This document shows, piece by piece, positions 22,470-32,960 of a stretch of DNA of 64,000 nucleotides. How positions within the stretch are numbered: the first letter of the stretch is position 1; each line of letters starts with the position of its first letter. The position numbers and the translations under genes were made by a program. Source of the stretch: Photorhabdus khanii NC19 (GTDB taxonomy: Bacteria > Pseudomonadota > Gammaproteobacteria > Enterobacterales > Enterobacteriaceae); contig NZ_AYSJ01000002.1 of NCBI RefSeq assembly GCF_000517265.1, forward strand, positions 225,311 through 289,310. Direction: 5' to 3'. Below the pieces are notes generated by a model. It did no database searches and was not told the DNA's origin. It saw only the letters and a list, made by a program, of their open reading frames with translations.

Positions 22470-22783
22470 TGTGCAGTGCATTTGATTATTAAGTCTATTT
22501 ACGGTTTTTATAAATCGACTGGGTATAATATTTGGGTGCATATCGAGCAAAAGAGGGATAGGATCTGCCTCTCCACCAAATTGTTCCATTGGGCTCTCCC
22601 ATTTTTCAGCGGGATTTATGACGAAGGCTTTCTAGCCCTTCTAACATGTCATGGGTGAAGCCTGTTCTTCAATACTTCGTCACTAATACCAAGTGATATT
22701 TCATCTTGTAGACACCGTGATAATGTGATTTCATTAGTAATGTGATGATTTTATTGTTTTTTTACGAGAATAACTAGTTTGCC
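22470..22783. other. Intergenic region with unidentified sequence debris
   Basis: No convincing gene. A 60-codon reading frame at 22476-22658 has no ribosome site and no family I recognise. The stretch 22540-22690 reads like fragments of coding sequence in more than one frame on either strand, broken by stops, so it may be part of a decayed insertion. TAATGTGATTT/TAATGTGATGATTTT is repeated at about 22715-22755. Confidence 0.35.
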
Positions 22784-23713
22784 GGGCAGCTGGAAGCATC
22801 GCGCCTTGCAGCCCTCGCGGCGTTCTTGATTGGACTCGGTTGGGGAATGTTCTATATCAGTGGGCCCATGGCATTGTCGGAGCGTGTTACCGATGTTGAC
22901 AGGGATCACTAGTTTACCCGCTTTAGTGCGTTTCAAATGGCTGGGATTTGCGGCGGTCCTATCCTTCTCACCGCAGCGGTTGAACAGGCAGGAGTGCCCG
23001 TCCAAACAACGTTTCTCCTTGTTGGCATCGTTGGTACCTTCGCCTCACTGCTTCTGGCGATTTTTGGGATCAGGGAGCCGCGTGGTCAACGGGAGTTATC
23101 ACTGAGACCTTGGGTGAAAAAAATAACGAAGATCGCCGCAAGTAGTGCGATCCGTCCCATTGTGATGGTAGGTCTGGGAGGCTGCGTATTCTCCGGCATG
23201 ATGTCGTTCCAGAGTTCACTTGTCGAAGGAACTCGTGCAAATGCAAGTACATTCTTCGCTGTACATGCAGCGACCGTGGTTGTGTCGCGGCTTTTGTTGG
23301 CCCGAGGTTTATCGACAATGCCCCGTATCCCGTTAGTCACTACGCTGATGTTATTCTTAATCATGGGCATTTTGGCTCTGCTGGGTATACCGGTTCACCC
23401 CGTGTTCCAGATTGTGGCGGCCATGTTAACGGGGATAGGGTATGGATTGGTGTATCCTGTCATTCAAACATGGGCAGTAAACGACTCTGCTATTGAGAAT
23501 CGTCATGCGGCTCTCACCTGGTTTGTTGCCGCCTATTTTGTAGGTATATTTGGATTTCCGGTGATAGGTGGATGGATATTAGTTAGCGGGGGCAAGGCTT
23601 TGTTTATCCCCGTCCTGGCCGCAATAGCTTCTCTTGAACTTGTGATGGCGTTATTGGGTGGGCGGTGGTTTTGCCGCATTAAGGACAAGCATGCGGCTTT
23701 ATCAAAAGTATAA
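22784..23713 (+). pseudogene. 5'-truncated MFS transporter with internal stop
   Basis: One frame encodes the central and C-terminal part of a major facilitator transporter, about 309 codons with eight or nine hydrophobic segments. It lacks roughly the first 90 residues expected of a 400-residue carrier. A TAG interrupts the frame at about 22913 (reading RDH-stop-FTRFSAFQ); the sequence is otherwise clean on both sides. A stop (TAG, AACTAGTTT) closes the frame just upstream. No start with a ribosome site exists before the TAG. The downstream part from 22937 could in principle be translated, but would be only about 258 residues. GC is higher than in neighbouring genes around 22785-22900, which fits acquisition. 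The substrate is unknown. Confidence 0.75.
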
Positions 23714-23934
23714 AGCGGCGAAACCGACTTTTTGTTTTTTGCCCCATACCGCTGAGATTTATTCACTATTAATGCGTCCGTAAAGTTGGCTTGCTTAGTC
23801 CTACCGCCGCATTTAATCGGCTTTGCATTGATGTAGTCGTCCAATGCACACCAGAACGCATAGCCATCTTCGAAGACAACATTGGGTTCTTCAATAAGGC
23901 TATGCAACACATCTACCAGCGGCTCTTTAGAATG
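23700..23934 (-). pseudogene. C-terminal remnant of a PIN-domain (VapC-like) toxin
   Basis: Read on the minus strand directly after dxs, this frame gives the second half of a PIN-domain ribonuclease. It shows HSKEPLVDVLHSLI, an EPNVVFED segment, AFWCALDDYI, then NFTDALIVNK with the conserved Asp, and YTFDKAA with the final conserved Asp. The N-terminal half, including the first acidic LDxN motif, is missing and no start codon lies in place, so it cannot be active. No antitoxin partner is visible. Its 3' tail overlaps the 3' end of the MFS remnant. The family assignment is by eye. Confidence 0.65.
23713..23740 (+). terminator. Possible terminator of the MFS remnant
   Basis: AAGCGG-cgaaa-CCGaCTT hairpin with one bulged base, followed by TTTGTTTTTT, immediately after the MFS stop. 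It suggests this is the natural 3' end of the transporter gene. Confidence 0.5.
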
Positions 23935-23953
23935 TCCTATTATCCCTATATAC

Positions 23954-25819
23954 TCAGAAAAATAGCCTTTTATTGATACTATTTTGAATGCCTGCGGCAT
24001 CAAGCCCTAAATCAGCTCTGATTTCTTCCTGGCTGCCTTGTGGCACAAATTGGTCAGGCAGGCCAATGTTCAGAATTTGCACAAGACGGCCTTCTTGCAT
24101 CAACAGTTCATTAACACCACTGCCGGCACCACCCATAACCGCGTTTTCTTCCAAAGTGACCAGTAAATCATGGCTGCCAGCCATTTGCAGAACCAGCTCT
24201 TTATCCAGTGGCTTAACGAAACGCATATCAACGACAGTCGCGTCCAGTGATTTTGCTGCTGTTAGTGCATCGGGTAACAGAGTGCCAAAGTTCAGAATTG
24301 CTACTTTCTTACCCTGACGGTGAATAACACCTTTACCAATGGGCAACTGCTCGAATGGTTGACGTTCTGCGCCAGTTCCTGCTCCTCGCGGATAGCGTAC
24401 TGCTACCGGACCTTGCTGGTAATGATAACCGGTATGCAGCATTTGGCGGCATTCGTTCTCATCACTTGGTGCCATGATCACCATGTTGGGAATGCAACGA
24501 AGGAATGAGAGATCAAACGCTCCTTGATGTGTCTGACCATCAGCGCCAACGATGCCACCGCGATCTATTGCAAACAGTACAGGCAGATTCTGGATTGCGA
24601 CATCATGAATAAGCTGATCATAAGCACGTTGCAAGAATGTTGAGTAGATAGCGACAATCGGCTTGTAACCACCAATTGCCAGACCAGCGGCAAAAGTCAC
24701 GGCATGTTGTTCTGCGATAGCGACATCAAAGTATTGATCCGGATATTCGCGGGAGAATCGCACCAGACCGGAGCCTTCACGCATAGCCGGAGTGATCGCC
24801 ATCAGTTTCTTATCGTTAGCGGCTTCTTCACATAGCCAGTCTCCAAATATTTTGGAGAACGTCGGGCGGTTGTCTGAACTCTTGGGTAATGTACCGCTAG
24901 CCGGATCAAATTTAGGCACCGCATGCCAACTGATAGGATCTTTTTCGGCTGGCGCATAGCCACGGCCTTTTTTGGTCATGATATGTAGGAGTTGTGGCCC
25001 TTTCAGCTCGCGCATATTTTTCAGTGTCTGAGTTAATGTCAGTACATCATGTCCGTCAATCGGTCCTATGTAGTTAAAGCCCAGTTCTTCAAACATTGTG
25101 CCGGGAATGACCATCCCTTTGATATGTTCTTCGGTTTTTTTCAGTAATTCTTTAATGGGGGGCAGGTTAGAAAAGACTTTTTTTCCACCTTCCCGTAGTG
25201 TGGTATAGAGTTTCCCGGAAAGAAGCTGAGCCAGATGGTTATTTAACGCACCGACGTTCTCTGAGATAGACATTTCGTTGTCATTAAGAATGACCAGCAT
25301 ATCGGGATCGATATCCCCCGCGTGGTTCATCGCTTCAAAGGCCATACCCGCCGTTATCGCGCCGTCACCAATAACACAGACTGTGCGGCGGTCTTTGCCT
25401 TCACGCTGAGCGGCAATTGCCATACCTAATCCAGCGCTGATGGAGGTAGATGAGTGCCCGACGCACAAGGTGTCGTATTCACTTTCATCCCGCCAGGGGA
25501 AGGGATGAAGTCCATTTTTCTGACGAATAGTATCAATACGATCCCGGCGTCCTGTCAGGATCTTGTGCGGATAAGCCTGATGACCAACATCCCATACTAG
25601 TTTATCGAAAGGCGTTTTATAGACATAATGCAATGCCACAGTCAGTTCAACGGTACCAAGACCGGAGGCAAAATGACCACTGGAGCGACTGACACTGTTT
25701 AGCAAGAATTGCCGAAGTTCATCACATAGCTTCGGCAGGCTCTCTTTTGGCAACATACGAAGTTCTTCAGGATTTTCCGCTAATGCCAATGTTGGGTATT
25801 TGGCTATATCAATGCTCAT
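23954..25819 (-). CDS. dxs: Dxs, 1-deoxy-D-xylulose-5-phosphate synthase
   Basis: Thiamine-diphosphate enzyme condensing pyruvate with glyceraldehyde 3-phosphate, the first and often rate-limiting step of the MEP isoprenoid pathway. Transketolase-like. Visible are [15 protein letters not shown], the cofactor-binding motif [18 protein letters not shown]...NDN, and the [15 protein letters not shown] catalytic glutamate region. Length 621 residues. Last gene of the xseB-ispA-dxs operon. Its last codons abut the PIN remnant, whose frame runs through the dxs stop. Confidence 0.97.
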   Translation of the reverse strand: MSIDIAKYPTLALAENPEELRMLPKESLPKLCDELRQFLLNSVSRSSGHFASGLGTVELTVALHYVYKTPFDKLVWDVGHQAYPHKILTGRRDRIDTIRQKNGLHPFPWRDESEYDTLCVGHSSTSISAGLGMAIAAQREGKDRRTVCVIGDGAITAGMAFEAMNHAGDIDPDMLVILNDNEMSISENVGALNNHLAQLLSGKLYTTLREGGKKVFSNLPPIKELLKKTEEHIKGMVIPGTMFEELGFNYIGPIDGHDVLTLTQTLKNMRELKGPQLLHIMTKKGRGYAPAEKDPISWHAVPKFDPASGTLPKSSDNRPTFSKIFGDWLCEEAANDKKLMAITPAMREGSGLVRFSREYPDQYFDVAIAEQHAVTFAAGLAIGGYKPIVAIYSTFLQRAYDQLIHDVAIQNLPVLFAIDRGGIVGADGQTHQGAFDLSFLRCIPNMVIMAPSDENECRQMLHTGYHYQQGPVAVRYPRGAGTGAERQPFEQLPIGKGVIHRQGKKVAILNFGTLLPDALTAAKSLDATVVDMRFVKPLDKELVLQMAGSHDLLVTLEENAVMGGAGSGVNELLMQEGRLVQILNIGLPDQFVPQGSQEEIRADLGLDAAGIQNSINKRLFF

Positions 25820-25939
25820 TTGATGCTCGTTAAGAAGTGTTTATTAATAGAGCTGCTGGAGGCCAAATTTACCAACAGACCTTATAACTCATCCCATTAG
25901 GTTATTTTATGTAATGATAACGCTTATTGGGATAGGTAA

Positions 25940-26857
25940 TTAATTGTTACGTTCAATGATAAAGCTGGCAAGTGCGCGCAGCATTGTTGTGTTATAGGAT
26001 TTTTCTTCCAGTTTATTCAATGCTTCTAGCGCTTCTTGATACAGCTGGTGCGTTTTTTTCTGTGCTTGTTCTAACCCCAGCAATGCCGGGTAGGTACTTT
26101 TTCTTAATTGCTGGTCACTGCCTTGACGTTTTCCGATCATTTCGGTATCGCCAATGACATCGAGAATATCGTCATGAACCTGGAAAGCGAGGCCAATAGC
26201 CTGGGCATACTGATCCAATTCAGGTAAGGCATTATGTCCACTCTGGCCTGCGCCATAGGCTCCCATTCTGACAGCGCAACGGATAAGAGCACCCGTTTTG
26301 TGGCGATGAATTTGTTCTAGCGCATGAAGATCAATCTGTTTGCCTTCAGCTTCTAAGTCTAGGGCTTGACCGCCACACATACCGGCGATACCACTGGCGG
26401 TTGCCAACTCAGAAAGCATTTCAAGGCGATCCGCCGTTGTCACATCCGGCATTTCTCTTTTAGATAAGATTTCAAATGCCAGAGACTGTAAAGCATCTCC
26501 CGCCAAAATAGCGTGGGCCTCACCAAATTTGATGTGGCAAGTTGGTTGCCCACGGCGTAAATCATCGTTATCCATTGCGGGTAAGTCGTCATGAATTAAT
26601 GAAAAAGCATGAATACATTCAACCGCTGCGGCGGGTGCATCCAGATTATTGGCAGATAATCCGAACATGTCACCTGTGGCATAAACTAAAAATGGACGCA
26701 GACGTTTGCCACCAAGTAAAGCGCCATGTTGCATTGCCTGAACCAGTGGTCTATCTGAAAATGCCAATGAAGATAATGTGCTTGTCAGAACGTTATTGAT
26801 ACGTTGTTGACAGGTCTTAAGCTGTTCTTTGAATTGAATCGGGTTTTGTTCAGGCAT
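25940..26857 (-). CDS. ispA: IspA, farnesyl diphosphate synthase
   Basis: Prenyltransferase building C15 farnesyl diphosphate from isopentenyl and dimethylallyl diphosphate. The first aspartate-rich motif is DDLPAMDNDDLRRG and the second DDILDVIGD; GGKRLRPFL is the isopentenyl-binding region. Length 305 residues. Begins 4 bases after xseB; dxs follows after about 120 bases, placing two isoprenoid steps in one transcript. Confidence 0.97.
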   Translation of the reverse strand: MPEQNPIQFKEQLKTCQQRINNVLTSTLSSLAFSDRPLVQAMQHGALLGGKRLRPFLVYATGDMFGLSANNLDAPAAAVECIHAFSLIHDDLPAMDNDDLRRGQPTCHIKFGEAHAILAGDALQSLAFEILSKREMPDVTTADRLEMLSELATASGIAGMCGGQALDLEAEGKQIDLHALEQIHRHKTGALIRCAVRMGAYGAGQSGHNALPELDQYAQAIGLAFQVHDDILDVIGDTEMIGKRQGSDQQLRKSTYPALLGLEQAQKKTHQLYQEALEALNKLEEKSYNTTMLRALASFIIERNN

Positions 26858-26861
26858 AGGC

Positions 26862-27140
26862 TCACTCAGTATCCGGGGAGAAGTTATTTAGCGGAGATTG
26901 GGCGTCATCGTTAAGAAGAATTTGTACCCGCTGTTCTGCTTGTTGCAAAGTCCGTTGCCCTTGACGGGCTAACTGAATACCACGCTCAAACTCGTTCAAG
27001 GCTTCTTCCAGTGCCAATTCACCGGATTCTAGACGGACGACAATGTGCTCTAACTCTTTTAATGAGCTTTCAAATGTCATTGCTGGTGTGGTTTCTGGTG
27101 TACTGCCTGGGCTTTCTGATGTTGCGTTTTTCTTTGGCAT
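26862..27140 (-). CDS. xseB: XseB, exonuclease VII small subunit
   Basis: Small helical subunit of exonuclease VII, a single-strand-specific exonuclease; several copies bind each XseA. The core [20 protein letters not shown] and [14 protein letters not shown] is conserved. An N-terminal extension rich in Thr, Ser and Pro (residues 5-22) makes it 92 rather than about 80 residues. First gene of the xseB-ispA-dxs operon and divergent from thiI. Confidence 0.94.
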   Translation of the reverse strand: MPKKNATSESPGSTPETTPAMTFESSLKELEHIVVRLESGELALEEALNEFERGIQLARQGQRTLQQAEQRVQILLNDDAQSPLNNFSPDTE

Positions 27141-27336
27141 AATCTTTTTACTATTTAGAGTTCGCCTGAGGGTTGCAGGCTATCCTATTATGCTGGTGCA
27201 AACAAATCCTTAACTGGTTTTGTATTTTTTGCGCGCTATGTCGTGAGATAGTGCTATACTCCGCAGCCTGATTTGACTACCAGAACATGATGTCAGTTTC
27301 ATTTATCAAAACTCCTAACGACTACTATAACTCACT

Positions 27337-28785
27337 ATGAAGTTTATTATTAAATTATTCCCAGAAATCACGATCAAGAGCCAAACTGTCCGTTTGCGCT
27401 TTATTAAAATTCTTGCCAGTAATATTCGCAATGTGCTCAAAGCCTTGGGAGATAATATTGCAGTAGTTCACCATTGGGATAATATCGAAGTTCGTACTAA
27501 AGATGAAAACCTTGGCTCTCAAATTTGTGATGCGCTGACACGTATCCCCGGTATCCACCATATTCTGCAAGTAGAAGAACGTGAATTTCGTGATATGCAT
27601 CATATCTTTGAACAAGCTTATGAGGCTTATGGCGAATTGCTCCATAACAAAACATTTTGTGTACGGGTTAAACGCCGTGGTAAACATGCGTTTACTTCTA
27701 ATGAAGTAGAACGCTATGTCGGTGGTGGTTTAAACCAGCACATTGAATCTGCGAAAGTAAAACTGACTCATCCTGATGTTACCGTTAATCTGGAAATTGA
27801 GCAGGATACACTGATTCTGGTGAAAGCCCGTTATGAAGGCATTGGCGGTTTTCCTATCGGAACGCAGGAAGATGTGCTGTCTCTGATTTCCGGTGGTTTT
27901 GATTCTGGTGTTTCCAGCTATATGTTGATGCGCCGTGGCTGCCGTGTTCATTATTGTTTCTTCAATCTTGGTGGTTCTGCTCATGAAATTGGTGTGAAGC
28001 AGGTCGCTCATTATCTTTGGAACCGCTTTGGCAGTTCCCATAAAGTCCGTTTTGTTGCCGTGGATTTTGAACCTGTCGTTGCTGAAATTCTGGAAAAAGT
28101 TGATGACGGGCAAATGGGTGTGGTGCTTAAACGGATGATGGTAAGAGCAGCATCTAAAGTTGCAGAACGTTATGGTGTGCAGGCTATTGTTACCGGTGAG
28201 GCGTTGGGGCAGGTTTCCAGCCAGACGCTGACCAATCTGCGTTTGATTGATAATGCATCGGATACTTTGATTCTGCGGCCGCTGATTTCTCATGATAAGG
28301 AGCACATTATCAGACTGGCACGCGAAATTGGCACTGAGGATTTTGCCCGTACGATACCTGAGTTTTGTGGCGTTATTTCAAAAAGTCCAACTGTAAAAGC
28401 GGTTAAAGCCAAAATTGAAGCGGAAGAGGATAATTTCGATTTTGATATTCTGGAAAAAGTTATTAGTGAGGCTCAGAATATTGATATACGTCAGATCGCA
28501 GAACAAAGCAGTGAGCAAGTCGTTGAAGTTGAAACGGTCACTGAATTTGCTCCAACTGATGTATTACTGGATATTCGTTCTCCTGATGAACAAGATGATC
28601 GGCCATTGCAGATGAATGGCGTAGAAATCAAATCACTGCCGTTCTATAAATTAAGTAGCCAGTTTGGTGACTTACCCAGAGAGAAAATCTATCTGCTCTA
28701 TTGTGAGCGCGGAGTGATGAGCCGCTTGCAGGCGCTTTATCTGTGTGAACAGGGGTTTGATAATGTGAAAGTTTATCGGCCTTAA
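27337..28785 (+). CDS. thiI: ThiI, tRNA 4-thiouridine synthase and thiamine sulfur carrier
   Basis: Adenylates U8 of tRNA and inserts sulfur, and also supplies sulfur to ThiS for thiazole synthesis. Domains in order: N-terminal ferredoxin-like and THUMP, PP-loop ATPase with SGGFDSGV near residue 188, and a C-terminal rhodanese domain with catalytic Cys456 (YCERGVMS). Presence of the rhodanese domain means both functions are expected. Length 482 residues. In E. coli yajL follows; here it is absent and panE comes next, convergent. Confidence 0.97.
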   Translation: MKFIIKLFPEITIKSQTVRLRFIKILASNIRNVLKALGDNIAVVHHWDNIEVRTKDENLGSQICDALTRIPGIHHILQVEEREFRDMHHIFEQAYEAYGELLHNKTFCVRVKRRGKHAFTSNEVERYVGGGLNQHIESAKVKLTHPDVTVNLEIEQDTLILVKARYEGIGGFPIGTQEDVLSLISGGFDSGVSSYMLMRRGCRVHYCFFNLGGSAHEIGVKQVAHYLWNRFGSSHKVRFVAVDFEPVVAEILEKVDDGQMGVVLKRMMVRAASKVAERYGVQAIVTGEALGQVSSQTLTNLRLIDNASDTLILRPLISHDKEHIIRLAREIGTEDFARTIPEFCGVISKSPTVKAVKAKIEAEEDNFDFDILEKVISEAQNIDIRQIAEQSSEQVVEVETVTEFAPTDVLLDIRSPDEQDDRPLQMNGVEIKSLPFYKLSSQFGDLPREKIYLLYCERGVMSRLQALYLCEQGFDNVKVYRP

Positions 28786-28797
28786 TGACGATATTTA

Positions 28798-28821
28798 GAG
28801 GCTTCCCATCAGGGAAGCCTC
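28798..28821. terminator. Bidirectional hairpin between thiI and panE
   Basis: GAGGCTTCCC-ATCA-GGGAAGCCTC, a 10-bp perfect stem between convergent genes. T-runs are poor on both sides, but the position and strength fit a shared terminator. Confidence 0.65.
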
Positions 28822-28862
28822 AATGATGAGTTTGAAGCAGGGCGCTTTTGTTTACTTTTTCA

Positions 28863-29774
28863 CTACCATGAACCAGGCAGATGAGTGCTGAATGGTTCAT
28901 AATCACTTTCCTTACATTTTATCAGGTTATATATACGGGTATTCTCAGGAGCAGGCAGGCCATGAGCACGGGCCCGGCGCAATAAATATCCAGTGATATA
29001 GTCAATTTCAGTGTGACGTTTTGCGCGGATATCTTGCAACATTGAAGAGTAGTTTTTTGCTGTGCGCTCAATAACATCGTAGATATAGGCAGTTAGGTTA
29101 CTGATGGAAGTATGTATGTTTTCTCGCTCCATAACCTGAATGATTTCTTCACACAAAACATTTAATTGTTCCGGGTAGCAAAGCAAATCTCCATTCCTGC
29201 ATTCATAAATCGCAGTAAGTGGGTTTATGACACAGTTAGCCGCGAGTTTTAGCCAACTAATAGCGAAAATTTCATTATGCCACGCAACGTCCGGCAAAGC
29301 CTGATGCAGAATATCGGCCAGAGAGCTGAATACAGTTGCATTTGATGTTGCAGAGCCAATATGTGTTAGTCCAGAAGCCGTATGATAAACCTGTTGGTTA
29401 TTCTGATATGCGCCGTGAGTCGTGATGCCAAGGAGTATTGGATTAGGTGCAGATAGCAATTCTTCCTGGGAACCCATGCCATTGTGTAGTAATAAGATTG
29501 GGCAATCAGATGAAAGTTTGGGGAGTAGATTATTAACCGCATCAGATACTTGCCAGGCCTTCAGGCAGACAATCAGTAATTCGCTGTTGGCAAGATGGTC
29601 ATTGTCATTAGTTGGGATAGGCTGGTCAAATGCTTCTCCATTAATTTCGTCAATATGAACAGGTAAATCAGGCTGGGGGATCCTTAGCCAACCTTGTACC
29701 TGGTGTTTTCGTTGTGATAATGCTGCCAGCCACAGTTTTCCTATAGCGCCACAGCCAAGAACGGTTATCTTCAT
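28863..29774 (-). CDS. panE: PanE, 2-dehydropantoate 2-reductase
   Basis: NADPH-dependent reduction of ketopantoate to pantoate in pantothenate and coenzyme A synthesis. N-terminal Rossmann motif GCGAIGKLW, then LKAWQ, LLLHNGMGS and a catalytic-lysine region WLKLAANCVINPLTA. The start at 29774 (MKITVLGCG) gives 303 residues, the E. coli length, with GAGGG upstream. An in-frame ATG 18 bases earlier would add six residues and overlap the ribosome site. Confidence 0.95.
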   Translation of the reverse strand: MKITVLGCGAIGKLWLAALSQRKHQVQGWLRIPQPDLPVHIDEINGEAFDQPIPTNDNDHLANSELLIVCLKAWQVSDAVNNLLPKLSSDCPILLLHNGMGSQEELLSAPNPILLGITTHGAYQNNQQVYHTASGLTHIGSATSNATVFSSLADILHQALPDVAWHNEIFAISWLKLAANCVINPLTAIYECRNGDLLCYPEQLNVLCEEIIQVMERENIHTSISNLTAYIYDVIERTAKNYSSMLQDIRAKRHTEIDYITGYLLRRARAHGLPAPENTRIYNLIKCKESDYEPFSTHLPGSW

Positions 29775-29908
29775 AATATACCCTCGTTGCAAGACGCTGT
29801 AATATTGAATGGAAATAGCAAGATCCCGCTAATCTGAGTATAGAGCTTTTGCTGACAATGGAAAGCGGTTATCATGCCAACTTATTGATTATCAGGAGGT
29901 CACGGATA

Positions 29909-30400
29909 ATGCCATCTTTCGATATTGTCTCAGAAATTGATATACATGAAGTTCGCAATGCGGTAGAAAACGCGCAGCGTGAGCTTGCTACACGCTGGGA
30001 TTTCCGTAATGTCAGCGCCAATTTTGAATTAAATGAAAAAAGTGAATCTATCAAGATTGCCAGTGAGTCAGATTTTCAGGTAAATCAGTTGGTTGATATT
30101 ATACGTGAAAAACTGGCTAAACGTGGTATTGATGGAGCTGCACTAAATATCCCTGATGATATGTTGCACAGTGGTAAAACTTATAGCGTTGAAGCGACTC
30201 TGAAACAAGGGATTGATACCCCTACAGCGAAAAAGATCGTGAAGCTGATTAAGGATAGTAAATTGAAAGTGCAGGCTCAGATTCAGGGTGAGCAGGTGCG
30301 GGTAACCGGTAAAGCGCGTGATGATTTGCAGAGTGTTATGGCATTGGTTCGTGGAGCAGAATTAGGACAGCCATTCCAGTTTACTAATTTCCGGGATTGA
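29909..30400 (+). CDS. yajQ: YajQ, nucleotide-binding protein
   Basis: Two ferredoxin-like domains. Family members bind nucleotides, and in Xanthomonas cyclic di-GMP, so a regulatory role is possible but unproven here. Starts [15 protein letters not shown] and ends with [17 protein letters not shown]. The start at 29909 has AGGAGGT upstream and gives 163 residues, as in E. coli; an earlier in-frame ATG would add about 20 residues with no ribosome site. It stands alone and is convergent with yajR. Confidence 0.95.
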   Translation: MPSFDIVSEIDIHEVRNAVENAQRELATRWDFRNVSANFELNEKSESIKIASESDFQVNQLVDIIREKLAKRGIDGAALNIPDDMLHSGKTYSVEATLKQGIDTPTAKKIVKLIKDSKLKVQAQIQGEQVRVTGKARDDLQSVMALVRGAELGQPFQFTNFRD

Positions 30401-30457
30401 TTTTTCTCGTATTGGCTAACTGGCTTCGCTTAATGTATTAACATATCTGGCTTAATG

Positions 30458-30494
30458 TGGGGTGGGATATTCCTGAGCGGGAATTCCATCCCCA
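30458..30494. terminator. Bidirectional hairpin between yajQ and yajR
   Basis: TGGGGTGGGATATTCC pairs with GGGAATtCCATCCCCA around a short loop, one mismatch, between convergent genes. Confidence 0.65.
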
Positions 30495-30554
30495 ATTTCC
30501 CTTCAATATCTAACTGGAGAATGAGGGGGTTTTGTTAGCGAAAGCCGCTGTAAG

Positions 30555-31913
30555 TTATGCTATCAATTGCTCAAGTTGTGCTCTGCTCGTCTGCTTAATA
30601 TCTACTTTTATGTAAGCGCTATACTCTTCCGGCACAATAACAACTTCGCGAACACCGGGTTGAACAAGAATTTTTTGTTCCAGCAATGTCTTATTGACTA
30701 TATTTTCTGGCAGCGAAATTCTGATACTGCTGACATAAGGGGGTTGTTTCATTGTCGTGCTGATAATAAACCAAATAATTGTCAGAGCGATACCTGCCAT
30801 AAATACCAGCGATGCTCCCTTTAATTCATATAACCAGCCACCAAGGCTACCCCCCAAAGCTACACCTAAAAACTGGCTGGTGGAGTAAATTCCCATTGCT
30901 GTACCTTTATAACCCGCCGGCGCTTCTTTGCTGATAAGTGATGGCAGAATAGCTTCCATTATATTGAAAGCAATAAAGAAAATTTGTATGCCAACAAAGA
31001 TTGTCCACAAATGGTTCCCCGCTGACCACAATACAATTTCGGCGATAAATAGCAGTGTGATACACAATAGAAACACTTGTTTTATGCGGCGCTTTTTTTC
31101 TGCGTAGATAATGAAAGGCAAAACAGATAAGAATGAAATCAGCATGGTGATCAGATAAACCTTCCAATGCTGTTGGGCTGGGAATCCAGCTTGTTGCATA
31201 ACCAGAGGCAGAGCGACAAAGCTTGCCATTAGCAAAGCGTGCAAACTTAGAATGCCAAAGTTCAGTTTTAGCAGTTGGCTATCAGCTAAAACTTTATGGA
31301 AACTGTGACGAACAACGTCTGATTCACGGTTAAGAACGTGTTTATCTGTGGAAGGAACAGCAAATAATGTTATCAGAATGCCACAACCGGCTAGAACGGT
31401 AATGCCCCAAAACAGGCCATTTAAGCCAATGGTGTGAGTAAGAATTGGGCCAAGTACAATTGCTATGGCGAAAGTGACGCCAAAGCTAATACCAATAAAT
31501 GCCATTGCTTTAGTTCGGTTTTGTTCGCGGGTCAAATCAGAAAGCAGAGCCATAATTACGGAGGATATAGCCCCGGAGCCTTGAAGCGCCCGCCCAACGA
31601 TTATGCCCCAGATAGAATCACTGAGAGCAGCCGTGATACTGCCAAGAACGAAGAGTAGTAGTCCACCAACAATTAAGGGTTTACGGCCAATTTTGTCAGA
31701 AAGCAGGCCAAAAGGGATCTGGAAAATTGCCTGAGTTAAACCATAAATACCAATAGCGATACCAATAAGTGCTTCGGTAGAACCTTTTAGATCAAGACCA
31801 TAGGTTGTTAAGACAGGAAGGACCATGAACATGCCCAGCATACGTAAAGAAAAAACTGAACCTAAGCCCCATGTCGCCCGAAGCTCAAGTGGCGTCATTT
31901 TATTATCGTTCAT
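30555..31913 (-). CDS. yajR: YajR, MFS transporter with C-terminal YAM domain
   Basis: Proton-driven drug-efflux-type major facilitator with 12 membrane segments; substrate not established. Motif A appears as GLLSDKIGRKP (residues about 71-81). After the last segment, residues about 388-452 form a soluble ferredoxin-like YAM domain (SIRISLP... VVIVPEEYSAYIKVD), which marks this subfamily. Length 452 residues, close to the E. coli protein. It sits as a single gene upstream of the cyo operon on the same strand. Confidence 0.93.
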   Translation of the reverse strand: MNDNKMTPLELRATWGLGSVFSLRMLGMFMVLPVLTTYGLDLKGSTEALIGIAIGIYGLTQAIFQIPFGLLSDKIGRKPLIVGGLLLFVLGSITAALSDSIWGIIVGRALQGSGAISSVIMALLSDLTREQNRTKAMAFIGISFGVTFAIAIVLGPILTHTIGLNGLFWGITVLAGCGILITLFAVPSTDKHVLNRESDVVRHSFHKVLADSQLLKLNFGILSLHALLMASFVALPLVMQQAGFPAQQHWKVYLITMLISFLSVLPFIIYAEKKRRIKQVFLLCITLLFIAEIVLWSAGNHLWTIFVGIQIFFIAFNIMEAILPSLISKEAPAGYKGTAMGIYSTSQFLGVALGGSLGGWLYELKGASLVFMAGIALTIIWFIISTTMKQPPYVSSIRISLPENIVNKTLLEQKILVQPGVREVVIVPEEYSAYIKVDIKQTSRAQLEQLIA

Positions 31914-32062
31914 GGTTACCTCGAAATATTTAGATGTGCCATTGTAGATAGGTTTTTGATAAGCGGTAAATAGTTAATTGAATTAATAATATTGAAGTAT
32001 AAGGGGGAGGATATGAAAAGGAAACTGATGGCAAAGGCGTATGCCATTGCCATCAGGGAGAA

Positions 32063-32947
32063 TTACCGGATGTAAGTTAGAAGGGTTTCTGAGGACACAT
32101 TTGGGTCAACAGACATCATGACGCTCAGGGAAGTGATTGCCACAATGGAAAATACAAATAACTTACGGGCCCAAACGCGGTCATTAGCCGTTTTATAACC
32201 GGATAATGCCATTCCCAACCACCAGATGCTGACTGCCGCTGCAACAATCAGATATTTGTAACCAGCGTAACCGCTGATTGCCAGCATGAGAGTTGCAATC
32301 ATAAATGCCAGGATATAAAGGATAATATGGTTTTTCGCCACAGATATGCCTTTAATCACGGGTAGTACAGGGATGTTCGCTGCCTGATAATCCTTGAAAC
32401 GGAAGATAGCAATGGCATAGGAGTGCGGCATTTGCCACAAACTGAAAATCAGTAACAGGATCAACGCACCCGTGTCAAACTGACCAGTTACTGCACAATA
32501 ACCGATAACCGGAGGCGCAGCGCCGGACAAACTGCCGATCAACGTGCCATAGACAGATTTCCTTTTCATGTAGAGGCTGTAAACCCCTACATATACGACA
32601 AAACCGATAATCGCTAATTGCATTGCTAAGGCATTGGCTGCTACATAGAGCAGCACCATGCCAGCAATACCCAGTATTGATGCATAAATCAGGCTGATTT
32701 TCGGATCAATAAGCCCTTTTACAAGGACGCGGTTTTTTGTTCTTTCCATGATCCGATCGATGTCACGGTCAATGTAGTTGTTAAATACACAACCAGAAGC
32801 CACGACTAATGAGACGCCGAGCAGAGTCGAGATGAACAAAGGGTAATCAATCACCCCTTTCGAGGCGAGTAGAAAACCACCGATGACAGAAATTAAATTG
32901 CCGAAAATAATTCCTGGTTTAGTTACTTGCAGGTATTGCTTAATCAT
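32063..32947 (-). CDS. cyoE: CyoE, protoheme IX farnesyltransferase
   Basis: UbiA-family membrane enzyme that farnesylates heme B to heme O for cytochrome bo3. The prenyl-diphosphate-binding motif [15 protein letters not shown] is present, with nine or so hydrophobic segments. I place the start at 32947 ([12 protein letters not shown]), matching E. coli; the frame extends to a TTG overlapping cyoD. Length 294 residues. Last gene of cyoABCDE. Its substrate farnesyl diphosphate is made by ispA in this same window. Confidence 0.95.
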   Translation of the reverse strand: MIKQYLQVTKPGIIFGNLISVIGGFLLASKGVIDYPLFISTLLGVSLVVASGCVFNNYIDRDIDRIMERTKNRVLVKGLIDPKISLIYASILGIAGMVLLYVAANALAMQLAIIGFVVYVGVYSLYMKRKSVYGTLIGSLSGAAPPVIGYCAVTGQFDTGALILLLIFSLWQMPHSYAIAIFRFKDYQAANIPVLPVIKGISVAKNHIILYILAFMIATLMLAISGYAGYKYLIVAAAVSIWWLGMALSGYKTANDRVWARKLFVFSIVAITSLSVMMSVDPNVSSETLLTYIR

Positions 32948-32960
32948 AATATGCAGCTCT

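Noticed and set aside
22476-22658. 60-residue protein after pgpA
   Set aside because: No ribosome site, no recognisable domain, and located in apparent sequence debris.
23533-24003. 156-codon minus-strand frame read as a whole gene
   Set aside because: It merges the dxs 3' end read out of frame, a PIN fragment and the reverse of the MFS gene; only the middle part resembles a protein family.
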